A DNA stretch of 64,000 bases from Paragordius varius (Eukaryota; Nematomorpha), in contig OZ176056.1 of assembly GCA_964247055.1 (NCBI GenBank), positions 3,968,001 to 4,032,000 on the forward strand. The letters are read 5' to 3'. Below the pieces are notes generated by a model that ran no database searches, was not told where the DNA came from, and saw only the letters and a program-made list of their open reading frames with translations. Both the position numbers and the translations under genes were made by a program. Below are positions 1 through 12,258 of this stretch, piece after piece. The stretch's first letter is position 1. Every line of letters starts with the position of its first letter.

Positions 1-539
1 TAAATTAATTTTTTAACAAAAAGTAAATTTTACCCTCTAAATATCTGAAATATGAAGTTCAGGTGAATCATAATTTACCGTTTAATTTTATACAGACACC
101 ATTTTGTTTATCTGACATTAAAAGATAAACTCACGCCAGCTGTGTTAACCAAATAGCGTCTTATATCAATTAGTTATTATGCTGAATTTTGTGCCTGATA
201 GAATATTTGCGGCACCCAGTCAAAACAAAAGACTGAAAGTTATCGTTTGATGACATATACATATGAGTACATATAAACACATGTTAAACATTTTAATATA
301 AAAATTTGTGACACTTGAAAGAATGAGGCTGGAAGACTACACAACTGCGAAGAAGCTAAACAAGAGTGATGCCTAACTCAAATCTAACTTAGCAGAAACA
401 TTAGTTGTAAACAAACAATCAGTAGATGTTAAACTAATTAAATCGTTAAAGGGTCCCAAATTTGAATGAACGTAAAAGCGAAATTTACAAAGTGACTGTG
501 AAATCCCGATTAAACGTCGTGAAAGGAAATCATTTTTGC

Positions 540-1012
540 ACCGAATGATGGGGGATGAGAAATATATTTTGTAAATCCAAAGAGAAAATATTTGGCTTTC
601 ACCTTGTCAAGCCGGTCTATCAACACCAAGGCCAAAACACTTCGGCAAAAAAATTAAGCTCTGTATATGGTGGTATTGGAACAGTATTGTGTATAAAAAA
701 CTTTTGTAGACCGGTACAGTTACAACGCTATCGCCAACAAATGATTAATTTAAATACCAAAAAACGATGGGGATGGGTCTTAAATGGCAAAGTGATTTGT
801 TTCATAACAATGATATGTTTCACAAAAACACTAATGAAAGACTTATTTTTGGAAAGTTGTTTCGCATATACTCTACTTTTCTAACTCGGCACCATCTAAC
901 TTTAATCTTATCACATCAATGGGGAACACGCTTGGGGACCATTCTCTTCAATAATTTAGAAGACGTAGATAAATGCCTTCACATGCCATTACAAACGATT
1001 TGCCGCAAATGA
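540..1012 (+). mobile_element. decayed Tc1/mariner-like transposase
   Basis: Translations in more than one frame together resemble the DDE half of a Tc1-type transposase. A segment near 660-760 reads VYGGIGTVLCIKNF followed by LQRYRQQMINLN, like the family's 'VWGC..GVGPL..I.G.....Y...L..NL' stretch. Near 775-830 comes a region like 'W.FQ.DN..KH', and at about 892-925 a segment PSNFNLITSMG matches the SPDLNPIEHLW motif position by position. The reading frame shifts several times, so the element is dead. I did not find convincing terminal inverted repeats, so the true ends are unknown. The two overlapping open frames here are relics rather than host genes. Confidence 0.55.
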
Positions 1013-1089
1013 CAATCAGCTTTTCCAGCATAGCATTTATGTATTATCTGAGAGATGGGCGACATGTGGGGAAATGTAACAAACAATAT

Positions 1090-3595
1090 TTTGAATAAAA
1101 TAAATAATTGATCTTCCTTCCATATTACCTATCTTACCAAAAAAACTAGTAAAGTTATGACTACACCTGGTATTTTACAATAATATCTTTATTGGGCTAT
1201 TTTAAGGATTATTTTATTTTAGGGAAACAAGTAACCTCTAATATTCTTATTTCAAGACAAATATTTTTAAAACGATTAAAGGGAAAATATCTATATTAAT
1301 TAGAAAAATGTTAATTCTATCCCGATTTTAAAAATCTCACCTAATAAGTTATAGTTGTTTATTGCAGTCATATCGAGCCATAAAGAAATAAAATATTTTT
1401 TTTTAATTTATATCTGTTAAATAATATTTATATTAATTGAGAATAATTTTGAAATATATTTTAATTTAAAGAAAATTTTTATAAAAAGGTCTGAATGCTG
1501 ATAAAATGTTTTCCCAAAAACTGGGATTTATGAACGGAAATAGTCACCGTATGCCAAAAATTTATAATTTTTGTATGCTAAAAACTTTAAAATATAACTG
1601 TTTTTGCATTGTCGAAACACTAAAACCTACGGCATAAAATTTTACCCATAATAATTTTTTTTATATTAGATATTTCTTAATTATTCTTTATCTAGCATTT
1701 TAAAATTAAAACAAAATTTATCCGTGGTTAGATCAGGATTTGATATTAGCTAAGAAGGATAAATTTTCACTTTTTAAATTCCATTATATTGAATGTTTAA
1801 ATATCAAACTTATCTGTGTAACAAAATTTTGAAAGTTTTATTTATAAGTATGATTTATGATTATGCATTTAACTCCATAGTCATTGAATTAGAGGAGTTT
1901 TTTCGGATGACAAAGTTTTAATATAACTCAATAAAAATATAAATACATAATTTATGAAGTTATAAAAAAATCTGAAAAAATGTCTTTTTTGATTATATTT
2001 TATTGATAAAATATCCATTAACTAAAACAATTTAACCATGTACACAGGTAAACATGCCATTAATTATTTTTAAAATTGTTTTTTACGTTAAAAATCTCTA
2101 AAAGGCTTAAAGCTGCCTAATCCTCAAATATTGTTATTGCGTAAAAAACAGATACAGTTAAAAATATTGATTTTTTTCCCAGAATGGTAAAAGTTAGGCA
2201 ATTTTTTTGATAAGTAATACTATGAGCAGATTTTAAAAAATCCCCATTTCAAAATTTAAAGTAAATCAAAAAATGTAATAGATACATATATATTATGTCA
2301 AAAATATCGTTTTAAATTTTATTTTATTTTTTATCCGTAAGTTATTTATGCAAATATACATCAAAGAATTGAAATATAATATTTTTTATAAAAAAACATT
2401 TTACTAAAAAATATGGACGTCGAAAGCACTTAAATATAAATAACTTTTCCGCTCAAACTTCAATATATCAGTTTAAATCTCCTGGTTAGCAAATTAGATG
2501 AAAATATTTCAAATATATGCAATTTTTATTTTATGGAAATTAATTTTATTTGATAAATTTAAATTGAATAATAAAAATTGCAAAGTATGAAAAAGGTAGA
2601 CAAAATTAAATTAAAAATGCGTCTAGAGTTTTAAAACTTAACGAGGACTTATATGTGTTCCGACCATAATTTACTCTTAAAAAATTTAAATTGCGTTTCA
2701 TATATATGAAAACAACAATATGATAGTTTATGCGTAAAGTTTTTTACAAAATATATTTAAGTTCAATTCCATTAATTAAAAATCTATCTTAATTCCTTTG
2801 TTTTAGCGTTAAATTTTAACATAATTATCGTTTTCATTATTATTGATGCACGACAGAATTATTCATGTATTGGACCTTTGAAAAACATTTTTCGGTTAAA
2901 AATAAAAGCTTAAGTTTTTAAACAAGAAGGACAACAACCTAACGAAATTTGAAAAACGGGTGGCTTAAAATTTATTTTGATTATAATATATGCAGTGCAT
3001 ATGATAATCTTGATACTTCTATATCAGATGTATGTGTATATTTGTTCAGGATATTTTTCATAGATAAAGAAATCAGCTAAAAAACTGTTCGTTAACAATT
3101 CTCGTTGCAACCTATTTTATGGGATTTTCCAAATAAATGGATAAATTTGAAATATATAATTTATACACTGCTTCAGTATTTCGAGTAAAGCGTCTTAACC
3201 AAAAATAAAATTTTTAAATAGAAATTATTTCATAAAATTTCGTCAAAATGTGTACAATTAAAATGGAAAAACAACTAAAGCTCCAGTATGGTGCTTATTT
3301 TTTGGCACGTGAAAATCGGATCGAGTAATAAATACAACGTTTAAAAACTTAAGAATTTAATAATGCAATATTTAGAGTTTTAAAACCCAATTACCGTTTG
3401 GGGTAGTTTTATTCCCCAGAGCATGCTATCTTTACCTTTTTAGGCGCATTAAATTTTTTCACAAAATGTAAAAAATCAACTGAAACTTTTACGTCGCCAT
3501 TTTTTCTTTAGATTATTATAGTAGTATGGTAAGAAATTGTATATTAATTTAAAAAGCTTTCAGGATACATTTTTTCAATAAATATTTAATATTTA
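1090..3595. other. AT-rich stretch without recognisable genes
   Basis: No open frame of useful length, no paired terminal repeats and no protein similarity were seen in this stretch. It looks like ordinary AT-rich intergenic or intronic DNA. Confidence 0.6.
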
Positions 3596-3602
3596 TTGAT
3601 AA

Positions 3603-5470
3603 CTAGCTGGCCCTGTCACGCTTAGCTGTGACGTATCACCGATAATTAATTTTTAATAATTTGCAATAAATAGAGGTAATGAAGAAAAAAAAATAATAAT
3701 ATTAAAAAAAAATGTCTTTATTATTCTTTTACGGGTTTATGCATAGGCTCAAATATTGTTTAATCGAAATTGACCACATTTAAACTGTCCCTAATTAAAT
3801 TTAATTAACTATCATTGGATTTTATTTAAGACTTTCGTTTTACGAAATCATGGTAAAAAGTTTTATTTTGAAATTGTCTTCACACAGCTGGGATCAAGGG
3901 ATATAAAAAGTAAATCATTTGTGGTCCCTTTTTAAAGGAAAGAATGATATAATACATTCCCCAAAAATGTGTTTAACTGAATTCGTATTGCTTCTTAAGT
4001 TTTTTTAAAATTCTCCAAATTCACGCCATTTTTGTATGGCGTCTCAGTTTTAATCAGTAGACCTCTACCCATAGATGTATATGGAAAAAGCGCTAAGTTA
4101 AATTCTTTGCCTTTATAGGGCAAATATTTGGAATCATCTTTGATATCATCGGCTCATTGGTGATTCGAAAAAAAGATTTCAACACTGAATAATTAAATAG
4201 CGCTAGGGCTAACGGCTAAAAAAACGCCTGATTTTTTTTACCTAGTAAAGGGTAATATTCCAAGCTTTTAATGAGTTCATATGGCTTCATAATGTAAATT
4301 ATTTCCAAAACAACGCAATTTCTATATAGTGGCACAGTTTTTGTCGGGTAGCTCCATACTCAGGGGCAGATAAAAAAACCGTTGGGCAAAAATTTTGCCT
4401 TTATATGGGGAATACTGGAATTATTATGGATTCCATATGTTCCTATTAAACTCATAAGTTTTCGAAATTCGGCTCCAAAGGCATGCTGTATCGATTGTGG
4501 TGACTTTACGCGGGTAGCCCCCTAACCAGGGGCGACAAAAAAACGCTCAATTAAAATTTTTGTAGGGTAATACCTGGAATCATGATTGATTCCATGTGCT
4601 CTAATGGAATTTGCGAAAATTATCTCAAAAACAAAAAGTCTTTTTATGGTGGCGCATTTTTCAGGGCAAGGGTTTAATTAACAACTAATTTTAAAAAACG
4701 GATCTACTTGAATTTTTGCCTTTTTACGGGTAATATTTCAAACCCTTATTGAACTTATGTGGCCCACATTAGTTTTTGGAAAAATTGATCAACTAAAGAA
4801 TCATTCTAGGGTGACGCATTTTTGGGCGTGAAGGGCATAATTAACGGCTAATTTTAAAAACCGTATGTCCTAAACTTGTTACGGGTAATATTTTAACTAC
4901 CTATTTAACTAATATAACCTGATAGATTTTTTGAAATTTAGCCCCAAAGGCACACTATTTCGATATGATGGGGTAGTTTTTAGCGGATAACTCCTTCCCC
5001 AGCAGCCAATATAAAAACGCAACATTAAAATTTTTTCCTTTTAACAGGGAATATCTGGAATCCTCATTAAATTTTTACAGTCTCCTACCCTGGGCGAAAA
5101 ATAGATTCAAAAAACTATTTTTGTGGACTGTTTTTATAAAAAAATGGCCATTTAACGGGCTGGTAAAAAAGGGCCCAAAATAAAAAAGCGAGCCGTATGT
5201 TCGGCACAATCGAAAATAAATAAAAAAATCATATTTGAAATCGAATGGATTTCCGGAAAATTGTCTCAAAGACATGATTTTTGTGAACATGTCAAAAAAC
5301 CCGTTTTTTACACGGGGTGGGCCAGAACTGGGGGCCTTATTCAAAAAAGGGCGAATATATTGTCGCATTTATTAATAATTATATTTTTTCAACATTTGGA
5401 TTTGAATGGGTCTACCGGTTTTCCGGAAACAGATCACAAAGCCACCACTTTCTATATTTATAAATATACA
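3603..5470 (-). mobile_element. Helitron-like element with internal tandem repeat block (copy 1 of 3)
   Basis: Read on the minus strand, the element ends at 3603-3606 in CTAG, followed by T. Immediately inside lies a hairpin, GTCACAGC-TAA-GCGTGAC (about 3614-3631). A hairpin close to CTAR followed by T is the classic Helitron 3' end. The other end, near 5445-5470, is an AT-rich sequence like that of the copies at 43890-45895 and 56025-57940, where it begins TCTATATATTT. The interior (about 4020-5340) is made of diverged units of roughly 150-170 bases, each with a version of 'GGGTAGCTCCCTACCCAGGGGC', 'AAAACGC..GATTAAAATTTTTGCCT' and 'GGGTAATATTTGGAATC'. There is no helicase or Rep coding sequence, so it is non-autonomous. 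The terminal assignment is inference; the repeat structure is seen directly. Open frames inside it are not genes. Confidence 0.6.
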
Positions 5471-5574
5471 GTTATTGTTTCAATCGTGTTTTGGAACCAT
5501 CCAAATTTTGGACTCTTGAAATCAGAAAATTGTAATAAATACTAGTTTTTGCATCTAAACAGGCAAGGTTTAAT

Positions 5575-6005
5575 TAAATTTTAACCAAAACAACTTTAAC
5601 AAATGTTTTACAAGTATTAGCTCTAAAACCCCCAAAATGTAAACAAAAAATCAAGAGGTAATAAAGCTTTAATGAAAAAAACATTTTTAATTTTTCCATT
5701 TCAGACATGTTAGCTAAAAAAATAATAAAAACAAAGCACTTTGAACAACTAAAAATAATAATTAAATAAATATTTCTCTTTTCAAAACGCCCAAATACAA
5801 AATTTTGTCTAATAAATTTATTTTCCGAATCCAATTGTGCATTTTAGCCGCTTTAATGAATGAACGTAGAAGTTTAAAAAGATTATAAATTATCTTAGAT
5901 AAATATTAAGTAAATCAGCTGACTGCTATAATCAGTTTTATTTATTTTCCTATATGTGATGTGGCCCCAAAGTTTTAGATAGTAAAAGTTAGAGTTTTTC
6001 TAAAA
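5575..6005. other. unassigned spacer
   Basis: AT-rich sequence between the Helitron-like block and an (AT)n tract. The minus-strand open frame here has no recognisable domain and strong A/T bias, so I do not call it a gene. Confidence 0.5.
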
Positions 6006-6007
6006 AC

Positions 6008-6281
6008 ATAATATATATATATATATATATATGGGCATCAAAATCCCCACCTACCCGCGGTGATGCCCGCAATACCCCCTCGGGATACTAACGGGGATGG
6101 CGGTCCGAGATGACCGAACTCTTGTAAAAGAGATTCTCTAGCTTTGTGCAGCGAAAACGCACTCTCACCTCTGAGTTTGAGGTTCAGCTATAAGGGCATA
6201 TAGTTGGTAAAAAAACCTGCCAAATTTATTTAAAACCATGGAAATATTGAACAATTATATATATATATATATATATATATA
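6008..6281 (-). repeat. GC-rich island flanked by (AT)n tracts, possible retroposon 3' end
   Basis: About 150 bases (6033-6185) are markedly GC-richer than everything around them and are bracketed by (AT)n runs at about 6008-6032 and 6255-6281. On the minus strand the island runs into the (AT)n at 6008-6032 with the sequence GGGGATTTTGATGCCCAT, like the 3' end and microsatellite tail of some non-LTR retroposons. There is no open frame and no clear RNA polymerase III promoter. The retroposon reading is inference. Confidence 0.35.
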
Positions 6282-6642
6282 CATAAATATATTTCGTATT
6301 CGTATATAATTACATGTTGCTACATCCCACGTTGTTTTATATCGGTAAAGCCTGTTTTAAAGACAAAACTGTATAATTTTTTTTCGAATAAAACCATCAA
6401 AAAGAAAACAAGAAACGTCGCTCTTTTGACATATATTAGATCAAATTAATATTATTATTATAAACATATATTTTGTATGAAAATATAAAACTATTTTATT
6501 ATGCACGTGAGTTTTATCTAAAATAAAAAATAAGTGACCATTCACGTCACACTTTTAACTGGATTTAAAACGAAATCATAATGTAAATATTGTTTTTGAA
6601 TCTAATATTGTAAAGGTAAATGACGGATTAATAATGTTTTGT

Positions 6643-7352
6643 ATTAACATTCGTTAAATCCGTGAAATAATGATATAAACACAAAATAAACTTAAAAGTA
6701 TTTGAAAACATTTTAAACTAAAAATATGTGAAACCGTTCGTCGGAAGTAATCGCAGACTAATTTAGTGCTTGTTAGCAGTCATCAGTACGACACAACTAT
6801 TTGACAACTTTGGGTTTTCACATATCAATTTCGTATAAGGTATCCAACTTTTTATTTTGGTATAAATGTAGTCGGTTTTATAAATTTAAAATAAACTGAA
6901 AATTAAGACTAGGTTTAACCCTACCCCAATTCAAAATTAATGCTAAGAAGACATAGAATTTTGTATTTTTTCAGTTTAAAACTTATTTAGTTCAGTTTTT
7001 ATTTATCTCATTATTTCTCGGATTTTTGCTTGGATAAATTAATTTTATGAGAAATCTAAGTAGCTATACTCGAGATCTAGGGTTAAATCTAGTCTTAATT
7101 TAGTAGAAGTTTTTGATTTTTACACCAATTTCCATGATGCCAATTAAGATTAATTTAAATTCGTTTAACCGACTGCATTTTACCAAAATTGCAAAGTTGG
7201 ATACGTATATAAATTGACCCAAGTCAAATAGTTGTGTCACACTGATGACTGCTAACGAAACTAGCTTGCGATTACCATTGACGAACGGAAGTAATTTCAC
7301 TCTTTTAGTTTAGTTTACGTTTATATAATTATTTCACGGATTTAACGATTAT
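6643..7352. repeat. long inverted repeat (foldback element)
   Basis: The left arm (about 6643-6925) and right arm (about 7080-7352) are diverged reverse complements. Matching landmarks are GTTAAATCCGTGAAATAAT at 6653-6671 versus ATTATTTCACGGATTTAAC at 7330-7348; TTAGCAGTCATCAGT near 6774 versus CTGATGACTGCTAA near 7242; and TAAGACTAGGTTTAACCCT near 6905 versus GGTTAAATCTAGTCTTA near 7081. The central spacer is about 150 bases and non-coding. The length and arm structure fit a foldback or long-TIR MITE. No target-site duplication was identified with confidence. Confidence 0.75.
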
Positions 7353-7691
7353 TCTTTGTTCTTAAATGTCGTCCAAAATATTTTTGTTTACACTATTTTT
7401 TAAAATAACGTCTTTTAGCCCAATTTATTTAAAAATGTCTACAATAAATATGTCCCATCGGAATAGGGACAAGGAGGTAGAGAAGTCCTAGGGAGGTTAT
7501 CATTGGGCATAAGCAACAAAAAAGCATTTTTTTTCTAAAAAAAGTAATTAAAAAATGTACCACTGATATTAATATGTATTAAATTTTAACCGTATACTAG
7601 AATTAGTTTATATAGCATTGGGTGACTTTGGTTATTCTTGCCCATATAAAAATATGTTGAATTGGCAAAAGATATCAATTTAAATATTTAT

Positions 7692-8321
7692 TCAGGTATA
7701 AATTTTTTCTAATAATGTTCCATGTATACTTAAGTGAGAATGCTCTCGATATTCTATATAATTGGGTTTAAATAAAATTTTATCTCCGGTGCTAAGATCA
7801 TTTTGGTTGTAAACATGCACATTTTCAAATTTTATGCGTTTCACTGATTCATCTATTTTTGAGTCATTTTGACTGACAAAAATTTTAATTAGAGGATTCT
7901 CGGAATGACAAATAATGGAATTATTTTTTGAATCTACACTTTGAACCTTTCCACTCATGCTCAAATCTAATTATTAGTTTGATATTATACCAGAAGATGG
8001 GATATCATAGAATATTCTATCATATTTTACTATAAAATAAAAATTATTGAAGTCTGAAAATAGTTTTGATGATGTATGAATTTTTATGTTTCCTATGGCA
8101 AGAGTGATCGAACCATTTGTAAAAGTTTTGGTAAACTTATCATCCAAGCCTTCATGCTTTTTAAGCAAATCAATAATTTTAGAATTGAAAAAAAGTTTTA
8201 TGTTCCGTTTTGGGAGATAATTAAATGGGAGAGAAAGATTTAAAATCCGGGATTCTTTGGTAAAATTATCAAGGCGTAAAAGGCCATGTGCTTCTTTAAA
8301 CCTCATATTAAAACGTCTCTA
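7692..8321 (-). CDS. unrecognised coding segment in two in-frame parts
   Basis: Reading leftwards, an open frame of 110 codons (8306-7974) ends in TAA TAA; the same frame then resumes and stays open for about another 90 codons to the stop at 7692. Between 7990 and 7967 lies a 24-base segment starting GTATAA and ending AATTAG that holds both stops; removing it joins PSS to DLSMSG in frame. Composition is mixed and protein-like (KNNSIICHSENPLIKIF; NDLSTGDKILFKPNYIEY), unlike the low-complexity shadows elsewhere. A possible acceptor (CATATTTAG) lies just upstream near 8322, so this may be an internal or last exon. No family was recognised; the second half has the alternating pattern of a small beta-rich domain, but I assign no function. 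It could also be a decayed copy of a gene located elsewhere. Confidence 0.4.
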
Positions 8322-8324
8322 AAT

Positions 8325-10060
8325 ATGTTGTTTATTGTAATATTAAAAAAATTATAATTAGCACAAAAAAGTGAACGGCTAATTGGTTAACTAATTTTAT
8401 ATGATGTTTAAAATTTATTATATTTATAAGCTATTTTAATAGTTAATCCAAGATTTTGATCTATTTTAATTAAAAGTTGGTTAGTCCATATCATAAAATT
8501 TTTGATTTTAAACAGGATTGTCTCTAATTTGTGAAAAACATATAGACATGACTTTTATTTAAGTATCAACCCTAATATTCTTTTTTTGAGATAATCAAAA
8601 ATATACTTCATAAGAAAATGCTAAAACCTATAAATAACTTCTATTTTTAATTTTTTTTGCATAAAATAATTATATTCCATTATAATGTATCGGTAATTTT
8701 ATTCTAACGTTGTTAAACAATTGTCCATTCATTCAGCGCCATGCCCAATTACCGCATACTTAAAAAGCTAATATTCTTCAGTTGTTATTATATATCGGAT
8801 CCCGGGATTTAAAGTAACGTATGACTATTCAAAACAATTAGTCTTCCGACACAACACCAAAACAAAAGTGGATAGATATGGAGATAAAAAGTGCCAAGCA
8901 AACCCATCGATGCGATAGTTAAACCTACATAGTGGAACATGAGTTACAGCTATATGGAAACGATCACCAATTTTTGCTTGAGGGGATTGTGGGTAAGGTC
9001 AAACTATGCAAAATGGTAACGACAAAAAACATTATATATTTAAACGAATTTTGTAGCCGATACGGCTACCTAAAATGATATATATCGACATGTCTGGATA
9101 TGGTACTAACTCACAAATACCTCTCAAGTCCTACTATCCCCAAAAGTTACACTTCTAAATCATGTGGTAGAATACAAATGACCGCATTTAGACAATGTAT
9201 ACCCACACGAACAACAAAAATTAGAAATTAAATATTAAAGAGTGACGGCGAGAAGGAATTCTAAACAGGATGTTTTGATTACTTTTATATGAAGTCCGAG
9301 ATGGAAGCTACGATTTGAAGATGCGCTGATTTAGGACGGTGGGAAGAAAGATAAAGCATAAAAGAAATCAAACCTCAACATAAAATATCACCACTGCAAA
9401 AAATAAGAAAAGAGGTCTAAATTAAAAATATCCGCTGCTACAAAACCCCCGATCATACCTTCCTATCTCGTAAGCTAACAGAGAATTTCCATTCAAAGAA
9501 ACAATGACACCGCCAACGGAAAGCCCTATTGAAAAACGGTACCATAAGTGAACCCGATATTAACACGATAAAAGGGAAGGGATGTACTAGAAAATACTTA
9601 TGTCGACTAAACTATAATTAGCTAAATGTTTTTTTTACTATAAAGATATACAAAATTTATTGAATGTGGACAAAAAAATTATGATTTTTTATTTTTTGCA
9701 GTAGACAAAAAAACACATTTAATTAGTAAACAAAATCATATTTATAAAATTTTTCATTTTTTAATCATTTTTATGGATGGTTATATATAAAAATGAAAGA
9801 TCAATCAATTATTGCCTATTTGAGATCATATTAATTATATATAATTGCATTCCAAGGACGTTACAGGTCTTTTGCACGAGAAAGTGTCGTAATATGGTGC
9901 AAAGTTTTGTAAAGCCAAATTAGATCTATAATCACACAAAAAACATGTATAAATTATATATATAGAATTACGAGCACTATTATCCATATCTGTATTTCTA
10001 AAATGGAATTTAATTTACATGTGCCATGTATGTATGAAATTTTTCGTTGTATATGTTACA
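8325..10060. other. gene-poor stretch with an unassigned, less AT-rich patch
   Basis: From about 8790 to 9610 the sequence is less AT-rich and more complex than its surroundings (for example GGATCCCGGG near 8798 and several C-rich stretches near 9450-9500), but all six frames are closed. It is probably a decayed mobile element or old gene copy; I could not assign it. The remainder is plain AT-rich DNA. Confidence 0.4.
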
Positions 10061-10063
10061 CGT

Positions 10064-10651
10064 TTAACACTTCGATTCAAATTGGGGTATCTAAATACCC
10101 CAGACTAAGTTTTAATTGAATTTTTTAAAAAACTACTGAAGGAAACGGTCCCAATTTAAATTTATGCTTCTATCCTGATAAATATTATATAAATATACCA
10201 AAATATCTTGATAAAATTTTGTTTTGAAAAAAAAGTTCCACCTCAAACTACTTCGACGCCATTTTAATTTTACAAAAATTTTGCAAAATATCGTCTTCAT
10301 TTAATTTTAAGGGTAAAACTAAAGCTTATTTTCATATAAATTACATCTAACATTGATAGAAATAGAAAAAGCGGTTTATTTTGTATTATTTTTTAATTTT
10401 ACAATTTGACACATGTCACGTTGACTAAATTTTTACCTTTCAGTTTTAGCTCAAAATAAGTAATATGAATATTTTTGAATAAAATTTTTTATATATTTCG
10501 GTTTATTAATGTTATATAAGTGCAAAATTTTGCCATGGTTTCGATTGCCTCCATACTTTTTAAACTATTTGATTTTAAACAGGCCTGGGGTATCCAACTA
10601 CCCCAATTTGAATCGAAGGACTAAAATGAGTGTATTGTATCCAAGTGTTAA
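10064..10651. mobile_element. piggyBac-like MITE, copy 1
   Basis: A 588-base non-coding unit is bounded by TTAA on both sides (10064-10067 and 10648-10651). Its outermost bases are CACTT and AAGTG, and its subterminal inverted repeats are CTTCGATTCAAATTGGGGTA and TACCCCAATTTGAATCGAAG. A close relative lies in the same orientation at 13025-13593. TTAA target duplications are the hallmark of the piggyBac superfamily; the superfamily call rests on that alone. Confidence 0.7.
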
Positions 10652-10992
10652 TTAAACACTGTATTTTTTTCCTTATATTTTCATAAATGTAACTAATTTA
10701 ATGAAAAATCTTATAACGTGTAAAGTTAACACATTTTAGCCACTTAAAATACAGAAGTGGTGTATAACAGTTTTCGTTACTTATATAAACGATTATGCAA
10801 CTACTTATATAATTTTTTTGGAAAGTCAATATTCAATAGGGTGTTTTACAAAATAAATTAATGTTAAACCTGACTGCGAAAGACAAGTGAGTGCCAATAT
10901 TCATTAGATCTTGGAAATAGGGTTTTGTTTGTGAGCATGTATACTATCGATAAGAAATATATTTATAACAAACATTATCATAAGATGTATTG

Positions 10993-11263
10993 AGTCAAAA
11001 ATGAATTAGACAGACAATGCGTAAAAAACATTAAAAACAAATATTTTTTAAAAAGACAAACTACTTTTTTAAATTTTAACTCTTTTAACTAAGGATTTTC
11101 ACATAATAAGAGGTTTAAATTGCTAATATAAATCAATTATATTTTACAATTGTAATTTTATGTGGGGAACATTACGGTTAAAAAAAGATGGTTTTCTTTA
11201 TAAATTAAATATTTGTCTTTTAAGTTTTTACACTTTGTCCGCATAATTCGATGTTTTACACTG
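10993..11263. mobile_element. Tc1-type MITE, family T1
   Basis: One of about nine copies in the window of a 170-290 base non-coding element. The consensus end is CAGTAAAAATTGAAATTATA, followed by CGGACAAAACGTAAAAATAT and AAAGACAAATATTTT, with the reverse complement at the other end and a flanking TA. This copy is diverged at the left end (GACAGACAATGCGTAAAAAACATT) and well preserved at the right (ATATTTGTCTTTTAAG...TTTGTCCGCATAATTCG...TACACTG then TA). Confidence 0.65.
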
Positions 11264-11380
11264 TATATCAATATATACCCGTGAATATTCCAATAAAAAT
11301 TGGCGATTTATGTTGTACAAGTCCTGTTTTTTGTATTGGATGGTTTTCAACATAGCCTACACAAATTTAGGAAAATAATT

Positions 11381-11382
<2 letters not shown>

Positions 11383-11416
<34 letters not shown>
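11383..11416. repeat. (AT)n microsatellite
   Basis: An uninterrupted alternating AT run of about 34 bases. Confidence 0.9.
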
Positions 11417-11422
<6 letters not shown>

Positions 11423-12258
11423 GAATGATATTCACATAAAACGGAATATTCACAAATAAGAATATCAAAATTTAATCATACGGATTTTATTTGGCCTGTG
11501 CTGTGTAAGCAAATGTGATTGATTGCTTACAATTTGACCGTAAAATAATCCTTACTTTAATAATTTATGCCAAAAAATTTTGCTATTGCCGGTAATGCAA
11601 TATAAAATTTTGTTTTTAATAATATTGATTTATTTTTATTTCCTGTATTATGTCCATTATTCTGTTTTTGATACTTTAGATGAACTAGATATTTGAAATG
11701 CCCAATTGTTAAAAAGTGTTAAAAAAATATGTATATTTTTATGTTTCCGCATACCTTTATAAAAAACGATATTAATTTTTTATTTTCCACGAATTTTCAT
11801 AAATGTAACTCATGCTGTGGTTGTTTATTCATTAGAATAAATCACGAGTTAAAATTAAAACCGTTTGTGTGGAACCGAAATCCTAGCTTTTAATTTATAA
11901 TTTAAATAGGTTCCAGTTTCTCTTTAATAATTGCGATTGCGATTAAAATTAAAAAAAATTGATACAGGAAAGCTTTATATTTTATCTATTTTATCTAAAT
12001 ATATTTTTCAATGGTTTAGACAAATCAGCTTGTAAAATCTTTATAGCTTAAATCTAGTATTTATATGATATTTTAATATTTTTTATGGCTTGAATCTAGA
12101 ATTTATTATTTTATCCTCCAAGTATAGTTTTCATTCAAAGTAAAACCAAATTATAAACGCCCAATGGAAAACAGAGTTATAAAATTATTTTAGCAAAACT
12201 TTATTTGGAGAAACCCAAAAAATGGTTTTTATTCCCTGATTTAAATTTAAAACCATAC

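Noticed and set aside
5075-5545. Overlapping open frames on both strands
   Set aside because: They fall inside the Helitron-like repeat block; the corresponding frames at 45369-45834 and 56977-57882 belong to the same repeat.
7100-7300. Minus-strand open frame of 66 codons
   Set aside because: It lies wholly within one arm of the long inverted repeat and has no protein-like conservation.
8325-9620. Search for virus-like or LTR elements in the less AT-rich patch
   Set aside because: No paired long terminal repeats, capsid or polymerase motifs were recognised here or elsewhere in the window.
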